DNA of 59,367 nt from APNM01 sp040361335 (lineage in GTDB: Bacteria > Pseudomonadota > Gammaproteobacteria > Nevskiales > Salinisphaeraceae). Shown one piece after another: positions 38,446-48,763 of this stretch. The stretch spans positions 1-59,367 of the forward strand of contig NZ_APNM01000020.1 in the NCBI RefSeq assembly GCF_040361335.1, in the 5' to 3' direction. The position numbers were made by a program, and so were the translations under genes. Numbering within the stretch: position 1 is the first letter of the stretch; the number at the start of each line of letters is the position of its first letter. The notes below the pieces were generated by a model that saw only the letters and a program-made list of their open reading frames with translations, did not search any database and had not been told where the DNA came from.

Positions 38446-39558
38446 TTAACCGAGGTGTTCTTCGAAGAAGCGCTTGGCGCGGTCGAGCCAGGAGGCGCTC
38501 TCCGGGCTGTGCCGGCCGCCGCCCTCGTCCAGGCTCTCGGCCAGTTCCTCGAGCAGCTCCTTCTGGCGCTTGGTGAGGTTCACCGGGGTCTCGACCATGA
38601 CCTTGCACAGCAGATCGCCCTCGGTGGCACTGCGCACCGACTTCACGCCCTTGCCGCGCAGACGCAGCACGCGGCCGCTCTGGGTCTCCGCGGGGATGCG
38701 CAGGGTGACCTTGCCGTCCAGCGTGGGCACGTCGATCTCGCCGCCCAGGGCCGCGGTGGTGATATTCACCGGCACGGTGCAGCGCAGGTCGTCGCCGTCG
38801 CGCACGAAGATATCGTGCGGCTTGACGTTGATCTGGACGTAGAGATCGCCGGCGGGACCGCCCATCTCGCCCGGCTCGCCCTCGCCGTTGAGCCGGATAC
38901 GGTCGCCGTTGTCGACCCCCGGCGGCACCTTGACCGAGAGGTCCTTGTGCGAGCGGCGCTTGCCCTCGCCGCGGCAACGCATGCACGGGTTGTTGATCAC
39001 CGTGCCGCGGCCGCGGCACTCGGGACAGGTCTGCTGGATCGCGAGGAAGCCCTGCTGCATGCGCACCTGGCCGCTGCCCTGGCAGGTGCCGCAGCGGATC
39101 TTGTCGGAGCCGGGCTCGGCGCCGTCGCCGTCGCAATGGTCGCAGTCCTCCAGGGTGGGGATGCGGATGCGGACCGTGTCGCCGGCGATCGCCGTCTCCA
39201 GGTCCAGCTCCAGGTCATAGCGCAGGTCGGCGCCCCGCGTCGGTCGCCGGCCGCCGCCCATGCCACCGCCGAATATGTCGGAGAAGATATCCCCGAAACC
39301 GCCGAAACCGGCGCCGCCCGCGGCCCCGGCCCCGGCCACGCCCTCGTGACCGAAGCGGTCGTAGGCGGCCCGCTTCTGCTCGTCGGACAGCACTTCGTAG
39401 GCCTCGGAGGCCTCCTTGAAGCGCGCCTCGGCCTCCTCGTCGTCCGGATTGCGGTCCGGATGGTTCTTCATCGCCAGACGACGATAGGCCTTCTTGATCT
39501 GTTCGGCGGACGCGTCGCGCGCGACGCCGAGGATCTCGTAGTAATCGCGCTTGCTCAT
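38446..39558 (-). CDS. dnaJ: Co-chaperone DnaJ
   Basis: The 370-residue protein has an N-terminal J domain (HPDRNPD near residue 33), a Gly-rich linker (GGAGFGGFGDIFSDIF) and four zinc-finger motifs, CDHCDGDG, CGTCQGSG, CPECRGRG and CMRCRGEG. The substrate-binding C domain ends near ELLEELAESL. DnaJ stimulates DnaK ATPase and delivers unfolded clients. It follows dnaK across a GATTGGT-type repeat element that stops 9 nt before the dnaJ ATG. Length matches E. coli DnaJ (376). Confidence 0.98.
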   Translation of the reverse strand: MSKRDYYEILGVARDASAEQIKKAYRRLAMKNHPDRNPDDEEAEARFKEASEAYEVLSDEQKRAAYDRFGHEGVAGAGAAGGAGFGGFGDIFSDIFGGGMGGGRRPTRGADLRYDLELDLETAIAGDTVRIRIPTLEDCDHCDGDGAEPGSDKIRCGTCQGSGQVRMQQGFLAIQQTCPECRGRGTVINNPCMRCRGEGKRRSHKDLSVKVPPGVDNGDRIRLNGEGEPGEMGGPAGDLYVQINVKPHDIFVRDGDDLRCTVPVNITTAALGGEIDVPTLDGKVTLRIPAETQSGRVLRLRGKGVKSVRSATEGDLLCKVMVETPVNLTKRQKELLEELAESLDEGGGRHSPESASWLDRAKRFFEEHLG

Positions 39559-39567
39559 GAAGGTATC

Positions 39568-39732
39568 GTGATTCGTGATTGGTGACTGGTGATTCGCGAC
39601 AACCGACGCATATTACGCTTCCTACGGCTGCCCGGCGCACTCCCCCTGCGCCATGGTCGCGACCCGCGATTTGCAAAAGGCCGGAGGCGTCACGCGCCCC
39701 CGGCCGATCGCAAATCACGAATCACGAGTCAC
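39568..39732. repeat. Inverted-arm short-tandem-repeat element, GATTGGT type (dnaK-dnaJ gap)
   Basis: Arm 1 (39568-39597) has four heptamers, GATTCGT, GATTGGT, GACTGGT and GATTCGC. Arm 2 (39711-39732) is CAAATCACGAATCACGAGTC and on. The loop holds a GC hairpin (GGCCGG...CCGGCC, about 39679-39705), a possible terminator of dnaK. Arm 2 ends 1 nt after the dnaK stop, and arm 1 begins 9 nt from the dnaJ start. Confidence 0.83.
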
Positions 39733-39733
39733 T

Positions 39734-41689
<1,956 letters not shown>

Positions 41690-41758
41690 CTTGAATCCCT
41701 CTCTATCGAAACCCTGTATGCGTGTGTTCGCGCCGGGTCATGTCTCGGTTAACCGCCT

Positions 41759-41786
41759 AGATGGGGCCGGCGCGTGCCATTTCAAG
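41759..41786 (-). promoter_or_regulatory. Sigma32 (heat-shock) promoter upstream of dnaK
   Basis: The minus strand reads CTTGAAA (41786-41780), 13 nt, then CCCCATCT (41766-41759). This matches the E. coli sigma32 consensus CTTGAAA-N13-CCCCATnT at every defined position. It lies in the grpE-dnaK gap and should start dnaK transcripts near 41752, independent of the hrcA-grpE promoter. Confidence 0.88.
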
Positions 41787-41795
41787 CGTTGGCGC

Positions 41796-42377
41796 TCAGC
41801 CGTCCTGTCCGCTCGGCGGCTTGCTGACGACGACCATGGCCGGACGCAGGACGCGCCCGTTGAGCAGATAGCCCTTCTGCATCACCGATACCACGGTGTT
41901 GGCGTCGTGCTCGGCGCTCTCCTGGGTGGAGACCGCTTCGTGGTAGCTCGGATCGAAGGGCTCGCCCTGCGGGTCCATGGGCTCGATCCCGAACTTCTCC
42001 ATCGCCTGGTTGAGCATGCGCGAGGTCAACGCCATGCCCTCCTGGAGCTTCTCCAGGCTGCCGGATTCCTGCTCGGCCGCCTGCAGACCCAGCTCCAGGC
42101 TGTCGCGCACGCCCAGCAACTCGGCGGCGAACTTCTCCAGGGCGAACTTGCGCGCCGCCTCGACGTCGCGCTCGGCCCGCTTGCGCGCATTGTCGGCCTC
42201 GGCGCGCGCGCGCAGGGCCTGGTCGCGATACTGCTCGGCCTCGGCGCGGGCCTCCTCGAGCTGCGCGGCGAGCGCCTCCTCGGGGGTGGCCTCGGCCTCG
42301 TCCCGCTGCGCCTCCGGGGCGGCCGCTTCCTCCTCGGATGCGCCGTCGCGTTCGGCGTTCGCCTTGTGGTCACTCAT
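41796..42377 (-). CDS. grpE: Nucleotide exchange factor GrpE
   Basis: The 193-residue protein has an acidic alanine/glutamate-rich N-terminal coiled coil (EEARAEAEQYRDQALRARAE) and the family core DNARKRAERDVEAARKFALE. Its C-terminal beta domain ends MQKGYLLNGRVLRPAMVVVS. GrpE opens the DnaK nucleotide site to release ADP. ATG 42377 (MSDHKANAERDG) is chosen over an in-frame ATG eight codons upstream. It lies between hrcA and dnaK. High acidity fits a halophile. Confidence 0.97.
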   Translation of the reverse strand: MSDHKANAERDGASEEEAAAPEAQRDEAEATPEEALAAQLEEARAEAEQYRDQALRARAEADNARKRAERDVEAARKFALEKFAAELLGVRDSLELGLQAAEQESGSLEKLQEGMALTSRMLNQAMEKFGIEPMDPQGEPFDPSYHEAVSTQESAEHDANTVVSVMQKGYLLNGRVLRPAMVVVSKPPSGQDG

Positions 42378-42458
42378 GATCGATATCCCCGTCGTTCCCA
42401 AACGAATGCGCGGCGCGCGGTATGCCTCGCGCCCACGCCGCTGCGCCGGAGATGGAGA

Positions 42459-43517
42459 CTAATTCGCGGTTTTCAAGGCCGTGCCGAGCAACCGGGCGGT
42501 GGCGTCGACCAGCGGGATGATGCGGTGATAGGCCATGCGGGTGGGACCGATCACGCCCAGCGTGCCCACGATCTCGCCGTCCACGGTGTACGGCGCGCTG
42601 ACCACGCTGCACTCGTCGAGCACCCGGTAGCCGGACTCCTCGCCGATGAAGATCTGCACGCCCTCGGCGGACAGGCATTCGTCGAACAGCGCCAGCAAAT
42701 CCCGCTTGCGCTGGAAGGCCTCGAACAGCTCGCGCAGGCGATCGACCTCGGCGAATTCCGGGAACCCCATGAGATTGGTCTGGCCCGCCAGCACATAGTC
42801 CCCGGGCGAGTCGCTCGGCTCGGCGAACAGTCGCCGCGCCATCTGCAGGCCGTCCCGCATGCCGCGATTCATGCGGCTGCGGGCGCTGTCCAGCTCGCGG
42901 GCCAGACCGGCCCGGATGTCGGTCAGGCTGCGGCCGGCGAAGCGCGCGTTCAGGAAATTGGCCGCGGTTTCCAGCTCGGCGGCGCCGTACTGACGGTCCG
43001 TCTCCAGGATGCGGTTCTGCACCTCGCGCTGGTTGATCACCAGGATCGCCAGCACCCGCCGCCCGGACAGCGGCAGGAACTCGATCCGACGCAGGCTGGC
43101 GGCGTCGGCGCGCGGCACGGTGACGATCCCGGCCATGTCCGACAGGCTCGATAACAGGCTCGAAGCCGACGCCAGCAGATCGCCGCCGGCGTCGAGCTGG
43201 GCCCGGAGCTGGCGTTCGAGGCTGGCGCGCTGGCGTGCCGGCAGGGACTCCGGCGACAGCAGGGTATCCACGAAGAAACGGTAACCGCGGACGGTGGGCA
43301 CACGGCCCGCGGAAGTGTGCGGCGAGGCGACGAACCCCAGGTCTTCCAGGTCGGCCATCACGTTGCGCACGGTGGCCGCGCTCACCGACAGGCCGGAGTA
43401 GCGCGCCAGGGTGCGCGAGCCCACCGGCTGGCCGTCCTCGATGTAACGCTCCACCAACGCCTTCAGCAGCAGCCGGGCGCGGCGATCTAAGCTGGTATGC
43501 TGCGTTGGCGCCGTCAT
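42459..43517 (-). CDS. hrcA: Heat-inducible transcription repressor HrcA
   Basis: The 352-residue protein begins MTAPTQHTSLDRRARLLLKA. A winged-helix domain follows (YSGLSVSAATVRNVMADLED, SPHTSAGRVPTVRGYRFFVD), then a GAF-like dimerisation domain ending GTLGVIGPTRMAYHRIIPLV. HrcA normally represses heat-shock genes through CIRCE. I looked for a CIRCE inverted repeat around hrcA, grpE and dnaK and found none, so its targets may lie elsewhere (for example groESL). It is divergent from nadK. Confidence 0.97.
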   Translation of the reverse strand: MTAPTQHTSLDRRARLLLKALVERYIEDGQPVGSRTLARYSGLSVSAATVRNVMADLEDLGFVASPHTSAGRVPTVRGYRFFVDTLLSPESLPARQRASLERQLRAQLDAGGDLLASASSLLSSLSDMAGIVTVPRADAASLRRIEFLPLSGRRVLAILVINQREVQNRILETDRQYGAAELETAANFLNARFAGRSLTDIRAGLARELDSARSRMNRGMRDGLQMARRLFAEPSDSPGDYVLAGQTNLMGFPEFAEVDRLRELFEAFQRKRDLLALFDECLSAEGVQIFIGEESGYRVLDECSVVSAPYTVDGEIVGTLGVIGPTRMAYHRIIPLVDATARLLGTALKTAN

Positions 43518-43558
43518 AGAATGTGGGTTCGGAGCCGCCGAAGGCCGTGTCTGCCTGG

Positions 43559-43587
43559 AGATTGCAGCCACCCCGCCGGAGTGTCAA
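43559..43587 (-). promoter_or_regulatory. Sigma70-type promoter for hrcA
   Basis: The minus strand has a perfect TTGACA (43587-43582), 17 nt, then CAATCT (43564-43559), about 42 nt before the hrcA ATG. No CIRCE or sigma32 motif overlaps it. Confidence 0.6.
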
Positions 43588-43658
43588 GAACGCCCGCGGC
43601 GGCCGCCGGCGCCCCCCCGCGACGGACCAATACAGAGAACACGAAGGGTCGGCATCCA

Positions 43659-44564
43659 GTGTCCCAGGACTTCTCCGACATCGGCATCATCGGCAAGCGC
43701 GGCGATCCCACGGTGGCCGAGACCATCCTGCGCCTGGCCGATTACCTGCGCGACCGCGGGCGCCGCGCCATTCTCGACGCGGACACCGCCTCCCTGCTCT
43801 CCGACTGGGAAGGCGACACCCTCGACCGTGACGGCCTGGGCGCGGAGTGCGACCTGGTCGTGGTGGTCGGCGGCGACGGCACCCTGCTGGACGCCGGCCG
43901 CGTGGTGGCGCCGCACGGCACACCATTGCTGGGCGTGAACCTGGGACGGCTCGGTTTCATGGTGGACGTGCTGCCCGCCGAGATGACGGCAACGCTGGAC
44001 GAGGTCTTCGCCGGCCATTTCGTGCGCGAGCCGCGGTTGCTGCTGGCCGCCCGCATCGAGTACGCCAATCCCGACACCGGGCCGCTGGGGCCGTTCTTCG
44101 CCCTCAACGACGTCGTGGTACGCAACAAGGAGTTCGCACGCGTGCTGGAGTTCGACACCTTCATGGACGAGTCCTTCATCAGTCATCACCGGGCCGACGG
44201 CATCATCGTCGCCAGCCCCACCGGCTCCACCGCCTATGCCCTGTCGGGCGGCGGGCCCGTGCTGCACCCGGCGCTGCCGGCGATCGCCCTAGTGCCCATA
44301 TGCCCGCATACGCTGTCCGACCGGCCGCTGGTGGTCGATGCCCACCACCGTCTGGAAGTCCGGGTGGGACCCGACGACGACACGCGCGCACTGTTCACCG
44401 TCGACGGGCAGATGAGCCAGACGCTGTGCGCCGGCGACCGGGTCGTGGTCGAGCGCGCCGACCGCGACCTGACGCTGATCCATCCCCCCGGCTACGACTA
44501 CTTCAAGATCCTGCGCAACAAGCTGCAGTGGGGCCGCGGCCAGCGCGCCCTGCCCTCGCGATAG
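43659..44564 (+). CDS. nadK: NAD+ kinase
   Basis: The 301-residue enzyme phosphorylates NAD+ to NADP+. Motifs are LVVVVGGDGTLLDAGRVVA, LLGVNLGRLGFMVDVLPAE, RADGIIVASPTGSTAYALSG and the C-terminal ICPHTLSDRPLVVD. GTG 43659 gives the family N terminus (SQDFSDIGIIGKRGDPTVAE). The open frame upstream extends into the hrcA promoter region and is not likely coding. It is followed by recN after 9 bp; the nadK-recN pair is typical of gammaproteobacteria. Confidence 0.97.
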   Translation: MSQDFSDIGIIGKRGDPTVAETILRLADYLRDRGRRAILDADTASLLSDWEGDTLDRDGLGAECDLVVVVGGDGTLLDAGRVVAPHGTPLLGVNLGRLGFMVDVLPAEMTATLDEVFAGHFVREPRLLLAARIEYANPDTGPLGPFFALNDVVVRNKEFARVLEFDTFMDESFISHHRADGIIVASPTGSTAYALSGGGPVLHPALPAIALVPICPHTLSDRPLVVDAHHRLEVRVGPDDDTRALFTVDGQMSQTLCAGDRVVVERADRDLTLIHPPGYDYFKILRNKLQWGRGQRALPSR

Positions 44565-44573
44565 GCCGCCGCC

Positions 44574-46247
44574 ATGCTCGCCGAGCTGACGATCCGCAAC
44601 TTCGCGATCATCGACGACCTGGCCCTGGAGCTGTCACCGGGCATGACCGTGCTCTCCGGCGAGACGGGCGCCGGCAAGTCGATCCTGATCGACGCCCTGG
44701 GCCTGCTGCTGGGCGACCGCGCCGACGCCGACGCCGTGCGCGACGGTGCCGAGCGCGCCGAGATCGACGCCCTGTTCCGGCTGGACGACGCCCCCGCGGC
44801 ACGCGACTGGCTCGCCGAGCGCGAGCTGGACGACGGCGAGGAGTGCGTGCTGCGGCGGGTGGTCTCGCGCGAGGGTCGCAGCCGGAACTGGATCAACGGC
44901 AGCCCCGCGGCCGCGCGCGACCTGCGCGCGCTGGGCGAATGCCTGGTGGACATCCACGGCCAGCACGAGCACCAGTCCCTGCTGCGCGCGTCCGTGCAGC
45001 GGGAGATCGTCGACGGCTACGGCGGCCACGAGGACCGCGTCGCGGCGGTCGCCGAGGCCTGCCGGCGCCTGCGTGCGCTGGAAGACGAGATCGCCGGCAT
45101 CGAGCAGATCGGGGACGACGGCGAGAGCCGGCTGGACCTGCTGCGTTACCAGGTGCAGGAGCTGGAGGCGCTCGATCTCAAGCCGGACGAGCTGCCGGAA
45201 CTGGAGGCCGAGCTGCGCCGTCTGGCCAACGCCGAGCGCCTGATCGCCGACGGCAACAAGGCAATGGGCCTGCTGTACGAGGCCGAGGAGAACAGCGCCA
45301 CCGATCTGCTCGGGGCCGCCGAACGCCTGCTGACCGATCTCGCCGAACTGGACGAGGGCTTCCGCGAATCCGCGGAGGCCACCGCCGCCGCCCGCATCCA
45401 GGTCCAGGAATCCGCGGACGCGCTGCGCCGGCGCCTGGACGGCGTGGAGCTGGACCCCGAGCGCCTGGCGACGGTGGAGTCGCGGCTGGCGAGCATCCAG
45501 GACCTGGCCCGCAAACACCGCTGCGAACCCGAGGCGCTTCCGGAACGCCTCGAACGGCTGCAGCGGGAACTGGCCGACCTGGAGGGGGCCGGCGAGCGGC
45601 TGGCGGCGCTGCGGCGCGACCGCGACGCGGCCCTGGCCGACTACCGCGAACGGGCCGCCGCCCTGCATGACGCTCGCGCCGAGGCGGCGGCGTCCCTGAC
45701 CGGATCCGTGACCGCGGGCATCCGCGAGTTGGGTATGCCCCAGGGCGAGTTCGAGGTCGCGGTGGCCCACGACGCCGAGGCCGCCCCGACCGCGCACGGC
45801 AACGACCGTATCGTCTTCCGCGTGACCGCCAATCCCGGCCAGGCGGCGCGGCCGCTGGAGCGCGTGGCCTCCGGCGGCGAACTGTCGCGGATCAGCCTCG
45901 CGATCCAGGTGGTGGCCGCAGCCGCGACGCGGGTGCCGACCCTGGTCTTCGACGAGGTCGACGCCGGCATCGGCGGTGGCGTCGCCGAGATCGTGGGACG
46001 GCAACTGCGGCGGTTGGGCGCCGATCGCCAGACCCTGTGCGTCACCCACCTGCCCCAGGTGGCCGCCCAGGCACGGCAGCATCTGCATGTCAGCAAGGAA
46101 GTCGCCGACGGCACCACCCGCACCCGTATCCGGGAACTCGCCGCGGACCGCCGGGTCGAAGAACTGGCGCGCATGCTCGGGGGAGTCGAGATCACCGATC
46201 AGACCCTGGCGCATGCGCGCGAGATGATCGAACGCGCGGCAGGCTAG
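44574..46247 (+). CDS. recN: DNA repair protein RecN
   Basis: The 557-residue SMC-like ATPase has Walker A (LSGETGAGKSILIDALGLLL) at the N terminus, an internal coiled coil (about residues 150-370), the ABC signature ERVASGGELSRISLAIQVVA and Walker B TLVFDEVDAGIGGGVAEIVG. RecN acts early in double-strand-break repair. It lies 9 bp after nadK. No LexA box is evident in the short gap, so SOS control, if any, would act further upstream. Confidence 0.98.
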   Translation: MLAELTIRNFAIIDDLALELSPGMTVLSGETGAGKSILIDALGLLLGDRADADAVRDGAERAEIDALFRLDDAPAARDWLAERELDDGEECVLRRVVSREGRSRNWINGSPAAARDLRALGECLVDIHGQHEHQSLLRASVQREIVDGYGGHEDRVAAVAEACRRLRALEDEIAGIEQIGDDGESRLDLLRYQVQELEALDLKPDELPELEAELRRLANAERLIADGNKAMGLLYEAEENSATDLLGAAERLLTDLAELDEGFRESAEATAAARIQVQESADALRRRLDGVELDPERLATVESRLASIQDLARKHRCEPEALPERLERLQRELADLEGAGERLAALRRDRDAALADYRERAAALHDARAEAAASLTGSVTAGIRELGMPQGEFEVAVAHDAEAAPTAHGNDRIVFRVTANPGQAARPLERVASGGELSRISLAIQVVAAAATRVPTLVFDEVDAGIGGGVAEIVGRQLRRLGADRQTLCVTHLPQVAAQARQHLHVSKEVADGTTRTRIRELAADRRVEELARMLGGVEITDQTLAHAREMIERAAG

Positions 46248-46252
46248 AGTCC

Positions 46253-46290
46253 GTTAACACCGCAGTCGCGGCCACGGCCGAAGTGTTAAC
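46253..46290. promoter_or_regulatory. Inverted repeat GTTAACAC-N22-GTGTTAAC downstream of recN
   Basis: Perfect 8-bp arms (46253-46260, 46283-46290) flank a 22-nt GC-rich segment which itself contains GGCC palindromes. It lies 5 nt after the recN stop and 75 nt before bamE. It could be a 3'-end hairpin or a spaced operator for bamE. No T run follows. Confidence 0.4.
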
Positions 46291-46364
46291 AGGCCCTGGT
46301 ATCTTGCCGCTGCCGCCGACGCTCCCGTAACATGCCGCATTTTCCGCAGGGCTGGTCACATCAC

Positions 46365-46823
46365 ATGAAAGCCGTCGCCGCCGTCGTCGCCACCGCCGCG
46401 CTGCTCGCCGGCTGCAGCCTGCCCACGCTGTTCCGCGTGCCCATCCTCCAGGGCAATATCGTGGACAGCGAGAAGGTCAAGCAGCTCGAACCCGGCATGA
46501 CGCCGCGCCAGGTCCGCTATCTCCTCGGCACGCCGCTGATCGACAACAGCTTCGACGCCCGGCGCTGGGACTACGTCTTCTACCTGCGGGACAAGAACGC
46601 CAACGTCAGCGAGAGCCAGCTCAGCCTGTTCTTCGACGACGGCAAGCTCGCCCGCATCGAGGGCGACAAGACCTACCAGGCCATGCTCCCCGAGGAGATG
46701 CGCGAGATCGACCCCGACGAGCTCGAGGAAGCCATGGCGGACGACGATTCGCCGCTGCCCGCCGAGCGCCGGCCGACACCGGAGCCGGGCCCCGACACGC
46801 CCTCGCCCGTTCCCGGCGGCTGA
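46365..46823 (+). CDS. bamE: Outer-membrane assembly lipoprotein BamE (SmpA/OmlA)
   Basis: The 152-residue lipoprotein begins MKAVAAVVATAALLAGCSLP, with the lipobox LLAGC. The SmpA/OmlA core is GNIVDSEKVKQLEPGMTPRQ then VRYLLGTPLIDN and WDYVFYLRD. BamE assists the BAM complex in outer-membrane protein insertion. The C-terminal acidic, proline-rich tail is longer than in E. coli (113 aa). It is downstream of recN. In many relatives fur lies divergently next to it; here fur is absent and a BCCT gene converges. Confidence 0.95.
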   Translation: MKAVAAVVATAALLAGCSLPTLFRVPILQGNIVDSEKVKQLEPGMTPRQVRYLLGTPLIDNSFDARRWDYVFYLRDKNANVSESQLSLFFDDGKLARIEGDKTYQAMLPEEMREIDPDELEEAMADDDSPLPAERRPTPEPGPDTPSPVPGG

Positions 46824-46832
46824 CGCCGGCGC

Positions 46833-48479
46833 TCACGCGCCCGGTCGCCGCGGGCCCGGTTCCTCGCGAGTCTCCGACGCGGACGGTCCTGCCTCCGCCG
46901 CGTTTTCCTCCTCCGCGGGCCAACGCTCCTCGATCAAGCGCTCGATCTGCGCCTGCACCATCGCTTCGTGCAACTCCCACTGGCGGCGTTCCTCGCGCAG
47001 TGACTTGAGCAGCGCACCCGCCATGAAAATCATCAAGAGCATGAACGGGAAGGCGGCGAGGATGGAGATGGTCTGCAACGCCGCGAGCCCTCCGCTCAGA
47101 AGCAGCACACCCGCCACCACCACCTGCAGCACGCCCCAGGTCACCCGGATCAGCCGCCCCGGCTCCAACACGCCCTTGCTGGTGAACATCCCCAGGACGA
47201 AGGTCGCCGAGTTGGCGGACGTGATCACGAACAGCACCACCAGCGCGACAGTCAGCGCACCCAGGTACTCCGCGGCCGGAAGCTGTGCCAGGGTCACGAA
47301 CAGGGCCGAGCTGAGCTCGCGGGTGACGGCATCGCCGATGCCCGCGCCGGCGAACATCTCGTAGTACAGCCCGGAACCGCCGAAGGTCGCGAGCCACACG
47401 GCGCTGAGCACCACCGGCACGCCGATCACGCCGAGCACGAACTCGCGGATCGTGCGCCCGCGCGAGATGCGGGCTATGAAGGCGCCGACGAACGGCGCCC
47501 AGGCCAGGCCCCAGGCCCAGTAGAAAATGGTCCAGCGCTCCACCCAGTCGCCGCCGGTATACGGCGTCATCACCAGGCTCATGCCGATGACGTTGCCGAA
47601 ATACTCGCCGACGGCATTGGTCAGGGCCGCGGTGATGAAATCGGTCGGCCCGGCGAAAAAGACGAATACCAGCAACGCTGCCGCCAGCAGCATGTTCAGG
47701 TCGCTGACGTAACGCACGCCCCGCTCCAGCGGCGTCAGGGCACACAGCAGGAACACCAGCGCCACGCCGCCCAGGATGGCGAGCTGCTCCGTGGCGCCGA
47801 AGCCGATCTCCCAGGGCGACACCGCCACCAGGCCGCTGTTGATCTGGATCACGCCCAGACCGACCGTGGTGGCCACGCCGAACACCGTGGAGACCACGGC
47901 GAGTGTATTGATGGCATGTCCCCGGACGCCGTCCACGGCATCGCCCAGGCTGTCGCGGAAGGCCTCGCTGATCAGACCCGGACGCTGCCGGCGAAAGCGC
48001 ACGTAGGCGATGGCCAGGCCGACCACCGCGAAATTGGCCCACTGGTGAAACCCCCAATGGAACAGGGAATAACGCAGAGCCAGGTTGGCCGCCTCGGGCG
48101 AACGCGGCGTGGCGCCTCCCAGGGGCGGCGCCACATAGTGGGTCATGGGCTCGGCCACGCCCCAGAACACCAGGCCCACGCCCATGCCGGCGGAGAAGAT
48201 CATCCCCAGCCAGGTGGTATAGGGAAACTCCGGAGCCTCGCCGTCCGCGCCCAGGCGGATGCGCCCGTAGTCGCTGAACGCCACGCCGATGCAGAACACC
48301 AGGAACCCCGTGGTGGCGAACAGGTACAGCCAGCCGAAGTGCTGCGTGGTGAAATCCAGTCCCGTCTGGGCCCACCTCGCCAACTCGGCCGGCATCGCCA
48401 CGCCCGCCGCGACGAAGGCCGCGAGCGCGGCGACCGACAGATAGAAGACCCAGCCGGGACGTGTGCTGGACGTCATCAA
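46833..48479 (-). CDS. BCCT-family transporter (second copy)
   Basis: The 548-residue protein has twelve helices. The BCCT signature is WTIFYWAWGLAWAPFVGAFI and ARISRGRTIREFV, with the glycine-rich segment MIFSAGMGVGLVFWGVAEPM. Unlike the 27496 copy it has a C-terminal cytoplasmic extension of about 60 residues with basic then acidic stretches (LHEAMVQAQIERLIEERWPA), which in BetP-type carriers acts in osmosensing. Its ATG overlaps the rnfH stop by 4 bp. It is probably co-expressed with rnfH and the NSS symporter. Confidence 0.94.
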   Translation of the reverse strand: MMTSSTRPGWVFYLSVAALAAFVAAGVAMPAELARWAQTGLDFTTQHFGWLYLFATTGFLVFCIGVAFSDYGRIRLGADGEAPEFPYTTWLGMIFSAGMGVGLVFWGVAEPMTHYVAPPLGGATPRSPEAANLALRYSLFHWGFHQWANFAVVGLAIAYVRFRRQRPGLISEAFRDSLGDAVDGVRGHAINTLAVVSTVFGVATTVGLGVIQINSGLVAVSPWEIGFGATEQLAILGGVALVFLLCALTPLERGVRYVSDLNMLLAAALLVFVFFAGPTDFITAALTNAVGEYFGNVIGMSLVMTPYTGGDWVERWTIFYWAWGLAWAPFVGAFIARISRGRTIREFVLGVIGVPVVLSAVWLATFGGSGLYYEMFAGAGIGDAVTRELSSALFVTLAQLPAAEYLGALTVALVVLFVITSANSATFVLGMFTSKGVLEPGRLIRVTWGVLQVVVAGVLLLSGGLAALQTISILAAFPFMLLMIFMAGALLKSLREERRQWELHEAMVQAQIERLIEERWPAEEENAAEAGPSASETREEPGPRRPGA

Positions 48480-48763
48480 AGCCCTCCCTGGGTGTCCCGG
48501 GCCGCGGCGCGCCGGCGGCGCGCCTCCTTGGGATCGATCGTCAGCGGGCGGTAAATCTCGACCCGGTCGCCCTCGCGCAGCAGGCGCTCCGGCGACACCT
48601 TGCGGCCGAATATCCCCACCGGCGTCCCCGGCCAGTCGATCTCCGGATGCCGTTCCAGCACCCCGGACGCCGTCACCGCCTCGGCCACGCTGCTGCCCGG
48701 CGGCAGGTCCAGTGTCAGCAGCGTCTGCCCCTCGGGCCGGGCATAGGCGACTTCCACCCGCAT
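48476..48763 (-). CDS. rnfH: RnfH/RatB-family ubiquitin-like protein
   Basis: The 95-residue protein begins MRVEVAYARPEGQTLLTLDL and shows the family motif VGIFGRKVSPERLLREGDRV then EIYRPLTIDPKEARRRRA. It is the RnfH/RatB beta-grasp family, function uncertain. In many gammaproteobacteria the order is smpB-ratA-ratB-bamE. Here ratA is missing, and the gene is coupled on both sides to transporter genes (1-bp overlap with the NSS stop, 4-bp overlap with the BCCT start). Confidence 0.93.
   Translation of the reverse strand: MRVEVAYARPEGQTLLTLDLPPGSSVAEAVTASGVLERHPEIDWPGTPVGIFGRKVSPERLLREGDRVEIYRPLTIDPKEARRRRAAARDTQGGL

Noticed and set aside
41690..43660. CIRCE operator near hrcA-grpE-dnaK
   Set aside because: No TTAGCACTC-N9-GAGTGCTAA-like repeat seen in any gap.
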